64,000 bases of DNA, taken from the NCBI GenBank assembly GCA_022478985.1, contig JAKSZP010018560.1, positions 1-64,000 on the forward strand, written 5' to 3'. Shown piece after piece: positions 51,641 to 60,679 of this stretch (its first letter is position 1; each line of letters begins with the position of its first letter). Source of the DNA: Massospora cicadina. Its lineage: Eukaryota; Entomophthoromycota; Entomophthoromycetes; Entomophthorales; Entomophthoraceae. The translations under genes and the position numbers were made by a program. The notes beneath the pieces were generated by a model. The model saw nothing but the letters and a program-made list of their open reading frames with translations, had not been told where the DNA came from and did no database searches.

Positions 51641-52200
51641 AGTTTCTACATGGTGGAGGACTCCATTCATCCTTCCAAAATCATAGGTTGAAGTTGAGAA
51701 TAGGTCTGAGTATTCCTCCAAGAGCTCCTGAACCTTAAGTCGCTGTTTGTCAGAGAGGTCCTTTCCAATATTAGCGTCAACCAAATTAACTGAGGGTGGT
51801 GACTCCAAGCCAAAGTCCCTTAAGTCCCCAAAGCTTTGAATGTCGGCAACAGCCCCTATTTGTAACAGGCAGATGTAAGCGGTGGGTTGGTTTGGACCTA
51901 CAACTTTTGGTTTGTCAGTCAGGTTGGCTAGCAACACTGATATAGATCCAGCATACGCTGGATCAAGGATCCTGGGACAGGTCAGCACTTCCTTGGGAGA
52001 TGGATTATCTAGGCCTCAGACTTCCAGTAAATACCCTGAGGGAATATTGACATGGACCCAGGTGTTGATGATGACTTGGGGTTTCAGGGGTACAGTTGTC
52101 ACCCAGGGTAAATAGATCGGCATCCCCTCTAGTCTGTCAACAGCAGGAGGGGGTAGTTGGACTCGAGAGCCCCAGATGTGATACTCAAGCTGATTGATTC
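51641..52200 (-). pseudogene. Element D dUTPase-like domain
   Basis: This is the clearest copy. On the minus strand: VTTVPLKPQVIINTWVHVNI, PSGYLLEV, one stop, GLDNPSPKEVLTC, PRILDPAYAGSISVLLANL and QPTAYICLLQIGAV. The order matches trimeric dUTPase: strands, the PxG loop, the GxIDxxYxG motif (RILDPAYAG, with Arg for the first Gly), a VxLxN strand, and an IAQLIL-like end (YICLLQI). The lone stop lies between PSGYLLEV and GLDN. A linker (DANIGKDLSDKQRLKVQELLEEYSDLF) leads to reverse transcriptase. Assignment is by motif; I could not run a profile search. Confidence 0.65.
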
Positions 52201-52640
52201 ATCCTTTGGTCTCCAGTAGGCAGGCTTGGGCCTTGACCTCAGCCCTAGAGTCATGAGCAGTTTTGAAAACCAGAGGGACTCGATGTCCTAGAAGGGAGAG
52301 GAAACCACCATCATAATGGAGCACCTTCAAATAGTCTCAAAGGAACTGAGTCCCAAGGAGCAGGTCATAGCTAGGGTTGTCCAGAGCGATGGTGGGTGTA
52401 TCTAAGGCGAGCTTTTCGAACTGAATTGGTAGAGAGGAATAGGCCCCTATGGATTGGGTGCACTGGGGGCCAGCCGTGCCATACTCCATGTAGTGCGGCA
52501 TATTGGGAGCGACCTTGATGCGTTTCATCAGCTTGGAAGAGATGACGTTCACAGGGGAGCCACTGTCAACTATGGCAAAAACTGGAATCTTGTGGACCTG
52601 GATGGCGACTCAGGTGACCAAACTTCCAAACTGGGGCGGT
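52201..52640 (-). pseudogene. Element D protease
   Basis: On the minus strand: KIPVFAIVDSGSPVNVISSKLMK with the active-site DSG intact (about 52530-52590), then EYGTAGPQCTQSIGAYSSLPIQ, and LDNPSYDLLLGTQFL in the frame 52337-52552. It follows Gag and precedes the dUTPase-like domain. The frame is interrupted after GTQFL by a stop. Dimeric aspartic proteases of this type mature Gag-Pol. Confidence 0.85.
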
Positions 52641-52802
52641 AATGTAAGGAACATGGGAGAATCATCAGAAGAAGAGTAAGCAGTATCAATGTCTTTATTG
52701 TCATCAGATACTGCAACTACTTCCTTGGGTACGACGGCTTCTGGTTTATGTACGGGGGTACTTGAGGCTGGGCAGGGATGTCAGCATGGAGCACCTCGTC
52801 CT
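52641..52802 (-). other. Gag to protease linker of element D
   Basis: No domain recognised; probably a polyprotein linker, with a stop near 52800. Confidence 0.4.
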
Positions 52803-53480
52803 TCATGCTGATGGCCCTTTTCCCGCCTCCTCAGCAAGACGTTTCCAGAAAGTCTTAGCGCTGTGTCTAAAGCCATTGCAATAGGTGCATTGAGGATGTG
52901 GATTCTTCTGGTTTTCGACTACATGGACCCTAGGGCGGTTAGAGGGGCCAGTGGACGCAACTTTAGAGTGTAGGATCAAGGCAGGGATCTCTTTAAGGGC
53001 CTCCTTAATCTCCCTGATACAGGTGAACCCGTTCTTCTGCCAAATCATTTGCATTTGGACCTCAGGATAGGACCCCAAGGCGGAGATGACAGCAGTGATA
53101 GCGTCATCCAGAGTGATATGATTTGTTGTGACCAATGGCTGTGCCTGGGAATAGAACCAGTTGGCAAACTCCATAGGGTTTTCTCCTTTGTTCAGTCGAA
53201 TGCCCATGAAGGCTTGCTTCTGGTTGGCCAGGGTTTGGTTGCTGCCAAACTCTTGGATCAAGGCGGTGCGGACCTGTTCCCAGGTGTTACACTCCTTCAA
53301 ATGGGGGGTCATGATTTCCCAGACGGTGCTGTCTAGACAGAGTGGATATGCTTCACCTTTTGTCAATTGGTGGCCTCCTCCATGGAACTCTTGTAGGCAT
53401 ACAGGAAGGAGGCGATACTTTCCCATCTGGGAGTGAACCTTTCCTTGAAACTAGGTTTAAAGTTAGCTACGATGGGAGTG
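52803..53480 (-). pseudogene. Element D gag, capsid and nucleocapsid part
   Basis: The 207-residue minus-strand frame 52803-53426 has HLKECNTWEQVRTALIQEFGS, FMGIRLNKGENPMEFANWF and DDAITAVISALGSYPEVQMQM: the usual Ty3 capsid pattern. It ends with a knuckle CTYCNGFRHSAKTF: C-x2-C-x4-H-x4 then Phe where Cys is expected. Element C also lacks that last Cys. The frame joins the N-terminal part (53540-54781) through one or two shifts near 53450. Confidence 0.85.
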
Positions 53481-54781
53481 GAAAGGGTGTTAACGCCTGG
53501 GATAGGGGCCAGCTCTGAGATCTATATTTCCGCATAATCTCAAGGAGCCTGCTGATCCAACCGTCTCTGTAATCCTTCTAAGTCCTCTTGGATATAGTCC
53601 CAATTCTGGCTGAGGTTGGAAGCAGAAGCCTTATTGGCAACCTGCTCCTTTAAGGATTGAATCTCAGTGTTCTGTAGATGGAGCTGGTTTTTGATGATGG
53701 TCAACCGGGTTTCAAACACATGACAAGTTTGTTCAAGCTGGGAGATATGAGCATCAGTAAGCTTTGTGAAGGCGCTGAGGTTATCCATCTCATCCAACAA
53801 TGCTTCAATAGAGACCCTGGGGTTGAGGGGGACACCATCCAATCGGAGCTTGCATCCCAGTGCCACCTTTTGGATTTGATCCCATAAGGCAGCCAGGGCG
53901 GTCATTATATCCCTTCGCCAGGGGTCTTTGGGTTCGCCCAAGGTTGAAGGGCCTGGGGGCCCTCGAGGCCCACATGGTCCCTCAGGTCCAGCTGGCCCTT
54001 GACGCCCCTCAGGGCCTTCAGGCCCCCTAGGCCCTTCTGGCCCAGCACCCATGGGGGTAGTCATGAGAGGCCAGCTCTCAGTAGTGCTGCTGTAGGGATC
54101 ATACCAGTTCTTTGACTTGAAGTAGACACTGGGTCCATGTCACTTCAAATAGCTGGGCGTTTTGACAAAATTGCTCCTCAAAGGTAGCCAGAGATTCTGC
54201 TATCCAGTACTACAATCTGATCGCGGATCTCATTGATTAATCATCAGTTATCAAGAATAGCTTCACAATTGTCATGCACGAAGGAGGAGGCGGCGTCATA
54301 GAAGTCAGATAATGTAGGAATGTAAATTCTGGGTGAGCCCTAGTTGCCGGGAGACCTCCTGATGGTGTAATCTGACTAACTGGAGGAGGTGATGGATAGC
54401 GGGGTGGACAAAGTTATGAAGGTAGCGTTCAGGCCCCAGGGTAAGCTCCCCAGCTTGCAATATGGCTGAGACATAGAGGTCCCGCATTGTGGAAGGTGTG
54501 GAGGAGGCGTGGGAGTGGCTGGAGCAGGTGCCCTTGGAGTAGGTGCTGTTTATTATTTGTTGAATGACATCATTGATATTCTCATACTGGAGTTGGTATT
54601 TGCTCCCATCTAGGGAGGGCAGCGAGAGTTGAAAGGCGGCACAAAATTCTAGCCTCTCCAGCTGCAAGGGTGGCATTGCATACCATGAGGTACTAACCCA
54701 TTGTGTAATGCTCCTCGATTGATCAGTTGTTTGGTCATTAGGGCTGCTATTGGTTTCCATTTTTGTGATAGATGTTTTCAC
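53481..54781 (-). pseudogene. Element D gag, N-terminal part with collagen-like repeat
   Basis: The frame 54305-54781 is the N-terminal domain (MKTSITKMETNSS, STMRDLYVSAIL, HPAIHHLLQLVRLHHQEV). The next frame, 53540-54064, begins MTTPMGAGPEGPRGPEGPEG and continues with about eleven Gly-x-y triplets, then KDPWRRDIMTALAALWDQI and a long coiled coil (EQTCHVFETRLTIIKNQLHLQ, then EIQSLKEQVANKA). A collagen-like triplet stretch in Gag is unusual. The two frames are joined by a shift with stops near 54064-54305. Element C retains a decayed version of the same stretch. Confidence 0.75.
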
Positions 54782-54790
54782 TTAGGAAAG

Positions 54791-54819
54791 CTCAGAGCCC
54801 CCTGTAGTGAGAACCCTTC
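54791..54819 (-). other. Primer-binding site of element D
   Basis: On the minus strand GTTCTCACTACAGGGGGCTC follows the 5' LTR after five bases; compare TGGTGCTCACTACAGGGG in B. Confidence 0.6.
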
Positions 54820-55233
54820 TATTGGCGCTACAGTTCTTTGAACTGGTGCCAGGGTTTGCGGTGGCTCAAAGCTGGAAAATTTGGAAAGAGTGCTGAGGAG
54901 GAAACAGGAAAATGGGATCACAATACCAAATAATTTATTAAACTAAAAGGCCTTGATATTTATAGGGTGCATTGGGACTTGGTGCCTTCAGAATCGTTGG
55001 GGCCTCATCCATTCAGGATCTTTACTGATCTTCCAGTATGGCCTCCTTGTGGGTGTTCTTAATGGATAGCATCGCTCACCTGACTGAATGGGTGGAAATG
55101 CTGTTCCGCATGACCCAGGAATAGGGGAGGAGGATCCTGAAATAGATTTAGCTCAGGTAGGTTTGACAACTGATTTAGCATGGCCTGAATCAAAAAAGGG
55201 AATTTGATTCTATTCCTATCTCAAATCCTGACA
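54820..55233 (-). repeat. Element D 5' LTR, 414 bp
   Basis: On the minus strand it starts TGTCAGGATTTGAG at 55233 and ends GTAGCGCCAATA at 54820. TATAAATA (minus) is at 54957-54964 and AATAAA (minus) at 54934-54939. Confidence 0.9.
54934..54964 (-). promoter_or_regulatory. TATA-like box and polyadenylation-like signal of the element D LTR
   Basis: TATAAATA at 54964-54957 and AATAAA at 54939-54934 on the minus strand, 18 bases apart, a typical U3/R arrangement. Confidence 0.5.
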
Positions 55234-55238
55234 ATCAT

Positions 55239-55380
55239 TTTCCATTTCTACCCCGCGCTCCTAATAAAACCCCTAAAAAACAAGTTTTTATTGGCGTTTA
55301 ATTTAAAATTTTTTATCAAAGCTTTTGTGGGATCCAGCAGCATAAGCACCAAGCGAGCACCAGAGAGCTGGATTCCTACA
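55239..55380 (+). repeat. Element E right LTR, second part
   Basis: It continues the LTR after element D, for instance TTTCTACCCCGCGCTCCTAAT against TTTCTACCCTGCGCTCCTAAT at 43173, and ends GGATTCCTACA. Confidence 0.88.
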
Positions 55381-55385
55381 AACCT

Positions 55386-56270
55386 GCTTAGAAGATATGA
55401 CCTTGAACTCATTGACAGAAAGTTTTTGTTTAAAAGGTTAACCCACAAGTTGCTTTCAGAAAAAGCATTGGCAACGCCCAGCAACTACAATAAACCCTTA
55501 ATTGATTAGTGACAATCTTTGATTGGTTCATATTAATTGATCTAATTATTAGTTGTCACTTTTATTATTAAAACCCTGTAAACATTGTTGGGGATCCTCT
55601 CTGAAGGAACATCAGTAATTTGACAGAATTAAATCCTGATAGACTCCGTTTATATGTTAGGAATCACACCAAACAATAGTTATCATAAAAAAGGATAACT
55701 CTCACATCCACTAAAGGTTTTTGAACCCTACTAGGTAAAACAGATAAGTCACTATAATCTAATGAAGCTGGATAAAATGGGAATTGGAAATCCCAACACA
55801 AAAGGATATGTTTAGTTTAAAAGTGTTTGGGGCACATGAACTCCCCAAATTATACGCCTGTGGCCTATTCTCTCTTAATTTTAATCAAAGAAATGTTCTG
55901 ACTTGGTACAAGGATGTGCAATCTATACTTTGAACTGAAGATCCATGTAATATCTAGAGCAGTATATAAATTACATTTTAAATTGATTCAATTGTACCTT
56001 CCAAATAATCTGTGGTTTCCCAATCCTTCTTGTACCTAAAGCCAGTGAAGAGCTCCGCCCTTATGCGGACTTCTGAAAGCTAAATATGGTGACAGAAACT
56101 GGACCCTTACCCTTAAAGGTTTTTGAGAACATCCTGACGATGAGATTTGGAGCAAGCAGTTTATTATGTTGATCATGTGGAGACGTTTAATAAAATACCA
56201 GTACGTCCCAATAACCAAAAGTTTACATCATTCAATTTTAATCTTGATATTTTTGAGTATCATTGATGTA
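55386..56270. other. Unassigned stretch, flank of element E
   Basis: Short fragments such as RYDLELIDRKFLFKRL near 55397-55440 are seen but match nothing I know. The stretch may include the 5' remnant of element F. No gene is supported. Confidence 0.35.
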
Positions 56271-56660
56271 TTTTGATTTAAGAAATGCCCCTGCAGTATA
56301 CCAACAGTTAATAGATCATGTGCTCTATGAATCATTAGGACTTTGTTGCATCACGTAAATGGATGATGTACTGGTGTTTTCTAAGTTTGAAGAGCAGCAT
56401 GTGAAGGATATTAAGTCTGTATTGAAAGCCATCTATAATTCAGGACTAAAATTGAACTCCTCAAAATGTGAGTTCCACAAAGTCATTTGTAACGTTTTTT
56501 GGAAACGTGGTGCTAAGGGAGGACTAGCGGCATGTCCCATAAAGCTCAGGACCATCAAGGAATGGAATGCCCCAACTGATTAAATTGGAGTTCAAAGTTA
56601 TCTAGATACCAGCAACTTACTGATACAGTTCTCTAAGGACCTTTTTTAGCTGGATGTATC
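56271..56660 (+). pseudogene. Element F reverse transcriptase, C-terminal half
   Basis: NAPAVYQQLIDHVLYESL, then a stop directly in front of MDDVLVFSKFEEQHVKDI (frame 56359-56583), that is YMDD with Tyr changed to a stop. LKLNSSKCEFHK follows, and the connection region. It belongs to a Ty3 lineage different from A-E. Confidence 0.8.
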
Positions 56661-57290
56661 TATAGATAGGCTAGATGGGAATATGACCTTCTGCTGGGGC
56701 GTGGAATAAGAAGGAGCCTTCCTAGAAACAAATTTTATTTTATTAACCCCTGTCTTAGCTTATGCTGACCTAAAACCCATTTATACTGGAAACTGCTGCA
56801 TCCAACCATTAAATTAGCGCTTCCCTACTTTAACAGGAGAGGACGGCATAAAACATCCCATCTTTTATTACAGTAATAAGGATGCATCCTTTGGAGACCA
56901 ATTACCCCATATATGATAAGGAGTTGTTATAAATTGGGCGTTTTTTCAGGAGATCCAAAAACACCCGATGTATGTGCTCTAGCCTATCACTATCCATACT
57001 AATCAAAAAAAGCTCTTGAATTATATCAGAAGCCACAATAATTGAACCAGAGACAATCTTGTTGGCACCTGGATTTGTCTAAAGTTGTTAATAGATGAGT
57101 ACCATCCAGGCAAAGAAAACTTGCTTCTGATCTTATATGTCGAGACCCTGAGTCAGCTTACACCAACCAAGAGCTAGATTTTTTTAATACTGATACCATA
57201 TTGCCACCTGACGTTTTCGCAGTAATTGAAGATGTTGTTAGAGGGATCAACATAGTAATTAGTTCTTCTCAAGAAAAACTAAGTTTGGGA
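56661..57290 (+). pseudogene. Element F RNase H, degenerate
   Basis: Blocks include HPIFYYSNKDASFGDQLPHI near 56845-56915, and ITIHTNQKKLLNYI near 56990-57025, which corresponds to the DHxxLxY block. A YHPGKENLLLILYV-like end is near 57100-57140. Catalytic positions are altered and stops intervene. Confidence 0.6.
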
Positions 57291-58470
57291 CTTAGCTTAA
57301 GAGGATCTGGTTATTGAAAATTAACCACGTTTAAGGATTTTAGCCAAGAGAAGAATGTAATCCATTACTGCTGGAAGATTTGGGTTTCAGCGTATAGTTT
57401 ACAAGATAAGATTTTAAAGTCATGCACAACCACCCACTTGCTGGACATCCAGGAGCCACAAAGACCATGAAGCCAATTACAAGACACTACTTGTGACCTA
57501 AATTAGTAAGAAGAGTGAAGAAGTATGTGACCTGATGTCAGTTTGTGCTTCTGTCAAGCCTCATAGAAATCTTTTTGTAGGGGAGTTGATGCCCCTCCCA
57601 TGACCTAATAAGACATGGACGTCCATCAGTGTTGATTTTTCTCCTCCCTACCTAAATTCTGAGTAACAAATTCCATTATGATTGTCATTAATTGGTTAAC
57701 CAAGTATGCGGAATTCATCCCATAGTACACATAGATCACTTCAAATAGGGCTGCAACTATGATTCTAAAAAAAGTGTTCTCTTGCCACGAAGTGCCAGAG
57801 GAGGTCATATTCAAATGTGGACCCAAGTTTATGTCAAATTTTGGGACCATCTACTGGCAAACCTACATAACAAGACTTGCCAGTTCTCTTCCTACCATCC
57901 TTAATTGGATGGTCAGAAAGAGAGAGTAAATCAGGTGGTTGAACAATACCTTCTTTATTATGTGACTAGCCTTCAGATAAACTGGAGGGATTGGTTAGAA
58001 TTATCCCAGTATTTGCACAACAGCTTGTTACATTGATCAATTGGAATGTCTTCTTTCTTTGCCAACCTTGGGGATCATTCAGGCCCCTGGGACCCCTTAT
58101 TTAGAGGGAAGAACCCTGATTTTAATGAAATTGCCAAAAATGCCTATGAGGTTTCAAAAGCTCTTAAGTAACTCCTGACTATGCTATAAAGGCCCAGAAA
58201 CAGAAGATTACAAGAAGAGGTGGGATAATCCTGGAATAAAGGTAGTAATCTATGTTTATCTATTCTAAAATTATAATACCAAGGCCCCACATAATAAGTT
58301 TGGCCCAGTATGGATTGGTCCATACAAGGTGATCACCAAGTAAAATCAGTGGACTAAATTATCCTTACCATAAGGATCAAGAGCATACCCACTATTCACA
58401 ATTCCCAGCTTAAGTTTTTTACAGGCCTTATAAAAGAGAAGAAAAACCCCTTCAGCCTGCACTTTCTAAT
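57291..58470 (+). pseudogene. Element F integrase, degenerate
   Basis: The zinc-binding domain starts HNHPLAGHPGATKTMKPITRHY (57425-57490). In the core, IVINWLTKYAEFI-like sequence is near 57680-57715 with Asp changed to Asn; KCGPKFMSNFW-like residues near 57815-57845 correspond to DRGPQFISKFW of element G, again with Asp lost; and DGQKERVNQVVEQYLLYY near 57910-57960 keeps Glu. The C-terminal GPY module is near 58305-58340 (FGPVWIGPYKVI-like). It matches element G over its whole length. Confidence 0.75.
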
Positions 58471-58520
58471 TATCCTAAACATGAGGTCAAGGAGATAGTG
58501 GATAGTAAGTTGGTACATGG
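58471..58520 (+). pseudogene. Element F chromodomain, first part
   Basis: EVKEIVDSKLVHG, the first strand of a chromodomain, is cut at 58520 by a solo LTR. The chromodomain continues at 59614. Such domains in Ty3 integrases are thought to guide insertion to marked chromatin. Confidence 0.8.
58516..58520. repeat. Target-site duplication CATGG, left copy
   Basis: Exactly repeated at 59614-59618. Confidence 0.88.
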
Positions 58521-59613
58521 TGTTGGGATTTTTGCCCACATTTTCAGCCATCTAGATTACCTTGGGTTGCTAGTGGATTTTTATAGTGAATAGATTGGAT
58601 ATCAGTTGACCCCATATATGAGTTAAAACTGTTTTGGGGATTTTAGGTAATTTGCTTGGTTCAGATCTTGGGGATCAATCTGGGAATGCTTAAGATCTCA
58701 TCAGGCAGAGTTGCCAATGAGATAGGGGCATCTGATAGATGATCAATGATTAACTATCAGGTGTACCAATTGGGATTGGTTGGGTTTCATCACTGACTGA
58801 TTAAAAATTTAAGTAGCAAGTTGTGAGGCAAGTGGTACCACCTGCAACTAGCAAATTGATCAGTTGGTTTGTGACCTGCTATAATGGGTAACAAGTCCCA
58901 TTACTTAAGCAGGTCGCTTGCCAAATATAGTTGATTTACTGAGATTAAGTTGAAAATGTAAGGGACATGTTTTATGCTCTTTCCGTTTTAGATTTTAGAT
59001 TTATGATGACAGAATCTTAACCAGGATGGGGAATACCATCACTGATGAAATGTCAAAAGGGCAAGTTAATGGCAACAGCTGCCATTATATCGCTGAGGCA
59101 CAAACTGAGGGTTGGGCGCCAAATTCCCTCTATAAATTCCCCTGAGTATTTACTTAATAAAAAAGAGAATTTAATTCACAAAATTCATTATTAGTTTTAT
59201 TCATCTTCAAGAAAATTATTTCTGTGTGCTTTGATTGGGGATTCTTTAGAAGGATAAAGAGTAAGGATTGAGGATCCTAAGAGGAGAAGCTGATCTGAGA
59301 CAGGAATTGCTGCTGACTTTGTGTTACCAGAGGAAAGGCCATAAACTAAGACCTTAGCATGGGTCAAGTTAGGTGAGTAAGGTAATAAATCCCTACTGAG
59401 GACAACTAGAGTATTTTGAGGAGGTATACTGTTAAAGCGTTAGACCTAACACTAGTGTCTATTCAACTATAGATAATAGTCTTCATACTATTATTAAACA
59501 TATATCATATATCATCAGACAACGCAAGGTTTGCACAAAACCAAGCCTGTGCAAGCTATCAATTTAGGGGTTATTATTTGTGAACAAGCAGCGAAGCCCC
59601 TAGAATTTTAACA
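58521..59613 (+). mobile_element. Solo LTR of the element A family, 1093 bp
   Basis: It starts TGTTGGGATTTTTGCCC and ends AATTTTAACA, with exact CATGG duplications and a chromodomain reading frame that is colinear across the insertion. Blocks shared with the LTRs at 2276 and 23349: CCCATTACTTAAGCAGG near 58894 and AGTCTTCATACTATTA near 59478. It carries no gene. Confidence 0.9.
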
Positions 59614-59734
59614 CATGGTAAAAGCAAATATTTAGTAAAATGAAGAGACTATCCCATTGAGGAATCCACAGGCAAATTGTTGAGGATTTCTTTCATTGTC
59701 CAGATAAAATCAAGGTTTTTTCTCAAAGGGGTGA
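59614..59734 (+). pseudogene. Element F chromodomain, second part
   Basis: The frame resumes as HGKSKYLVK, one stop (TGA, probably from a Trp TGG), RDYPIEE, matching KYFLVKWSGCPDKESTW in element G. It ends at a polypurine stretch CAAAGGGGTGATG just before the LTR. Confidence 0.8.
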
Positions 59735-60670
59735 TGTGATGGCACAGGAGATAACTGCCCACACATAATCCTAATCAGGGATAATTTTATAAACAAAAAT
59801 AAAATTGAAATATGGGATGTCACATGTGTCATTCAATTTAGCAATGGATGAAGGCCTTTTATACTTTTAATAGATCTGTCCAATATGAAGATTTATATAA
59901 ATGAAAAGATTTTGCATTAATAAAAATTCATTTAAAATAATTAACAAAACCACATATATAAGAAAATGAGAAAGGAACAAAATCCTGATGATCAAGGTAT
60001 GAATTTATATACCTAGGAGATTAGTCTAGATAGTTTTTGAAGCTTAAAAATGCCAACCTTTATACATAATTTAATCAGCTAAGTTATAGACTTGAACAAT
60101 AAATAATCTAATATACTTAGACAAGATGTAAGATTTACCCATATCTTTTTTAAGGAATAGGAGATGTTACATTTCTCAATTCTGTGTCTTTACTTGGTTT
60201 TTGCAAAATAAATTAATTATAAGCTTTAAATTCCTACTTTTTAAAAGGATCTACTATCAAAATAAACATATATTACCTGAACCAAGATACTTAACTTAGT
60301 CGTTTTGTGAGTCTCTTATTGCCCTTTCATGGAGCCAAGAAGCTCAGTTGGGCTTAAATAATATCCTAACCCTAATTCAAGGTTTGATTCAACCCCACAG
60401 TAGTGGTATGTGGACATCCAAAACTCTAACTGTAGTGATTTCCGTCCTGTGGAAAAGTACCCAGTTGGTGCCTCACAGCCCATTGTCAGTTACTAGAAAG
60501 AGCCTGTTCATTATACATGGTATTAAGTTGACTTTCCTCCCTGATCTTAAATATATCTAGGGCAAAGTTGTTTAAGGGCCAAGTATGTCCATGTTGATAT
60601 CAATAGGTTACATGATGTGTTATGGGAGTTACATCAATGGCCCATAATTTTATGAAGTATCTATTTTATT
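59735..60670 (+). repeat. Element F 3' LTR, right end not resolved
   Basis: It starts TGTGATGGCACAGG directly after the polypurine stretch. The body is A/T-rich and non-coding. The frame 60348-60560 has no support. It may be cut by the LINE derivative at about 60680, with a further part beyond 62340; I could not align these. Confidence 0.45.
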
Positions 60671-60679
60671 TTATTTAAC

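Larger units (their letters stand above)
48713..55233 (-). mobile_element. Ty3/Gypsy element D, minus strand, best preserved in the window
   Basis: LTRs are 48713-49123 (411 bp) and 54820-55233 (414 bp) with exact ATCAT duplications at 48708-48712 and 55234-55238. On the minus strand: primer-binding site near 54805, Gag with collagen-like repeat, protease with DSG, dUTPase-like domain, reverse transcriptase with YLDD, RNase H with TDAS, integrase with HHCC and DDE. Catalytic residues I could check are intact. Stops and shifts remain in several places. It sits inside the LTR of E, so it is younger than E. Confidence 0.9.
42553..55380 (+). mobile_element. Ty3/Gypsy element E, split by element D in its 3' LTR
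   Basis: The left LTR is 42553-43305 (753 bp). The right LTR is 48100-48712 plus 55239-55380 (755 bp after removing D and one target copy). Inside on the plus strand: primer-binding site, Gag, protease, dUTPase-like domain, reverse transcriptase with YLDD, RNase H and integrase. Several frames are long, so E is less decayed than A, B and C, but it carries stops and shifts. Confidence 0.88.
56271..60670 (+). mobile_element. Chromodomain Ty3 element F, 5'-truncated, plus strand
   Basis: It begins in the middle of reverse transcriptase (NAPAVYQQLIDHVL near 56286) and continues with RNase H, integrase and a chromodomain, the latter split by a solo LTR, then a polypurine tract and a 3' LTR starting at about 59735. 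Gag, protease and the N-terminal half of reverse transcriptase are not recognisable upstream. Stops are frequent. Confidence 0.75.
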
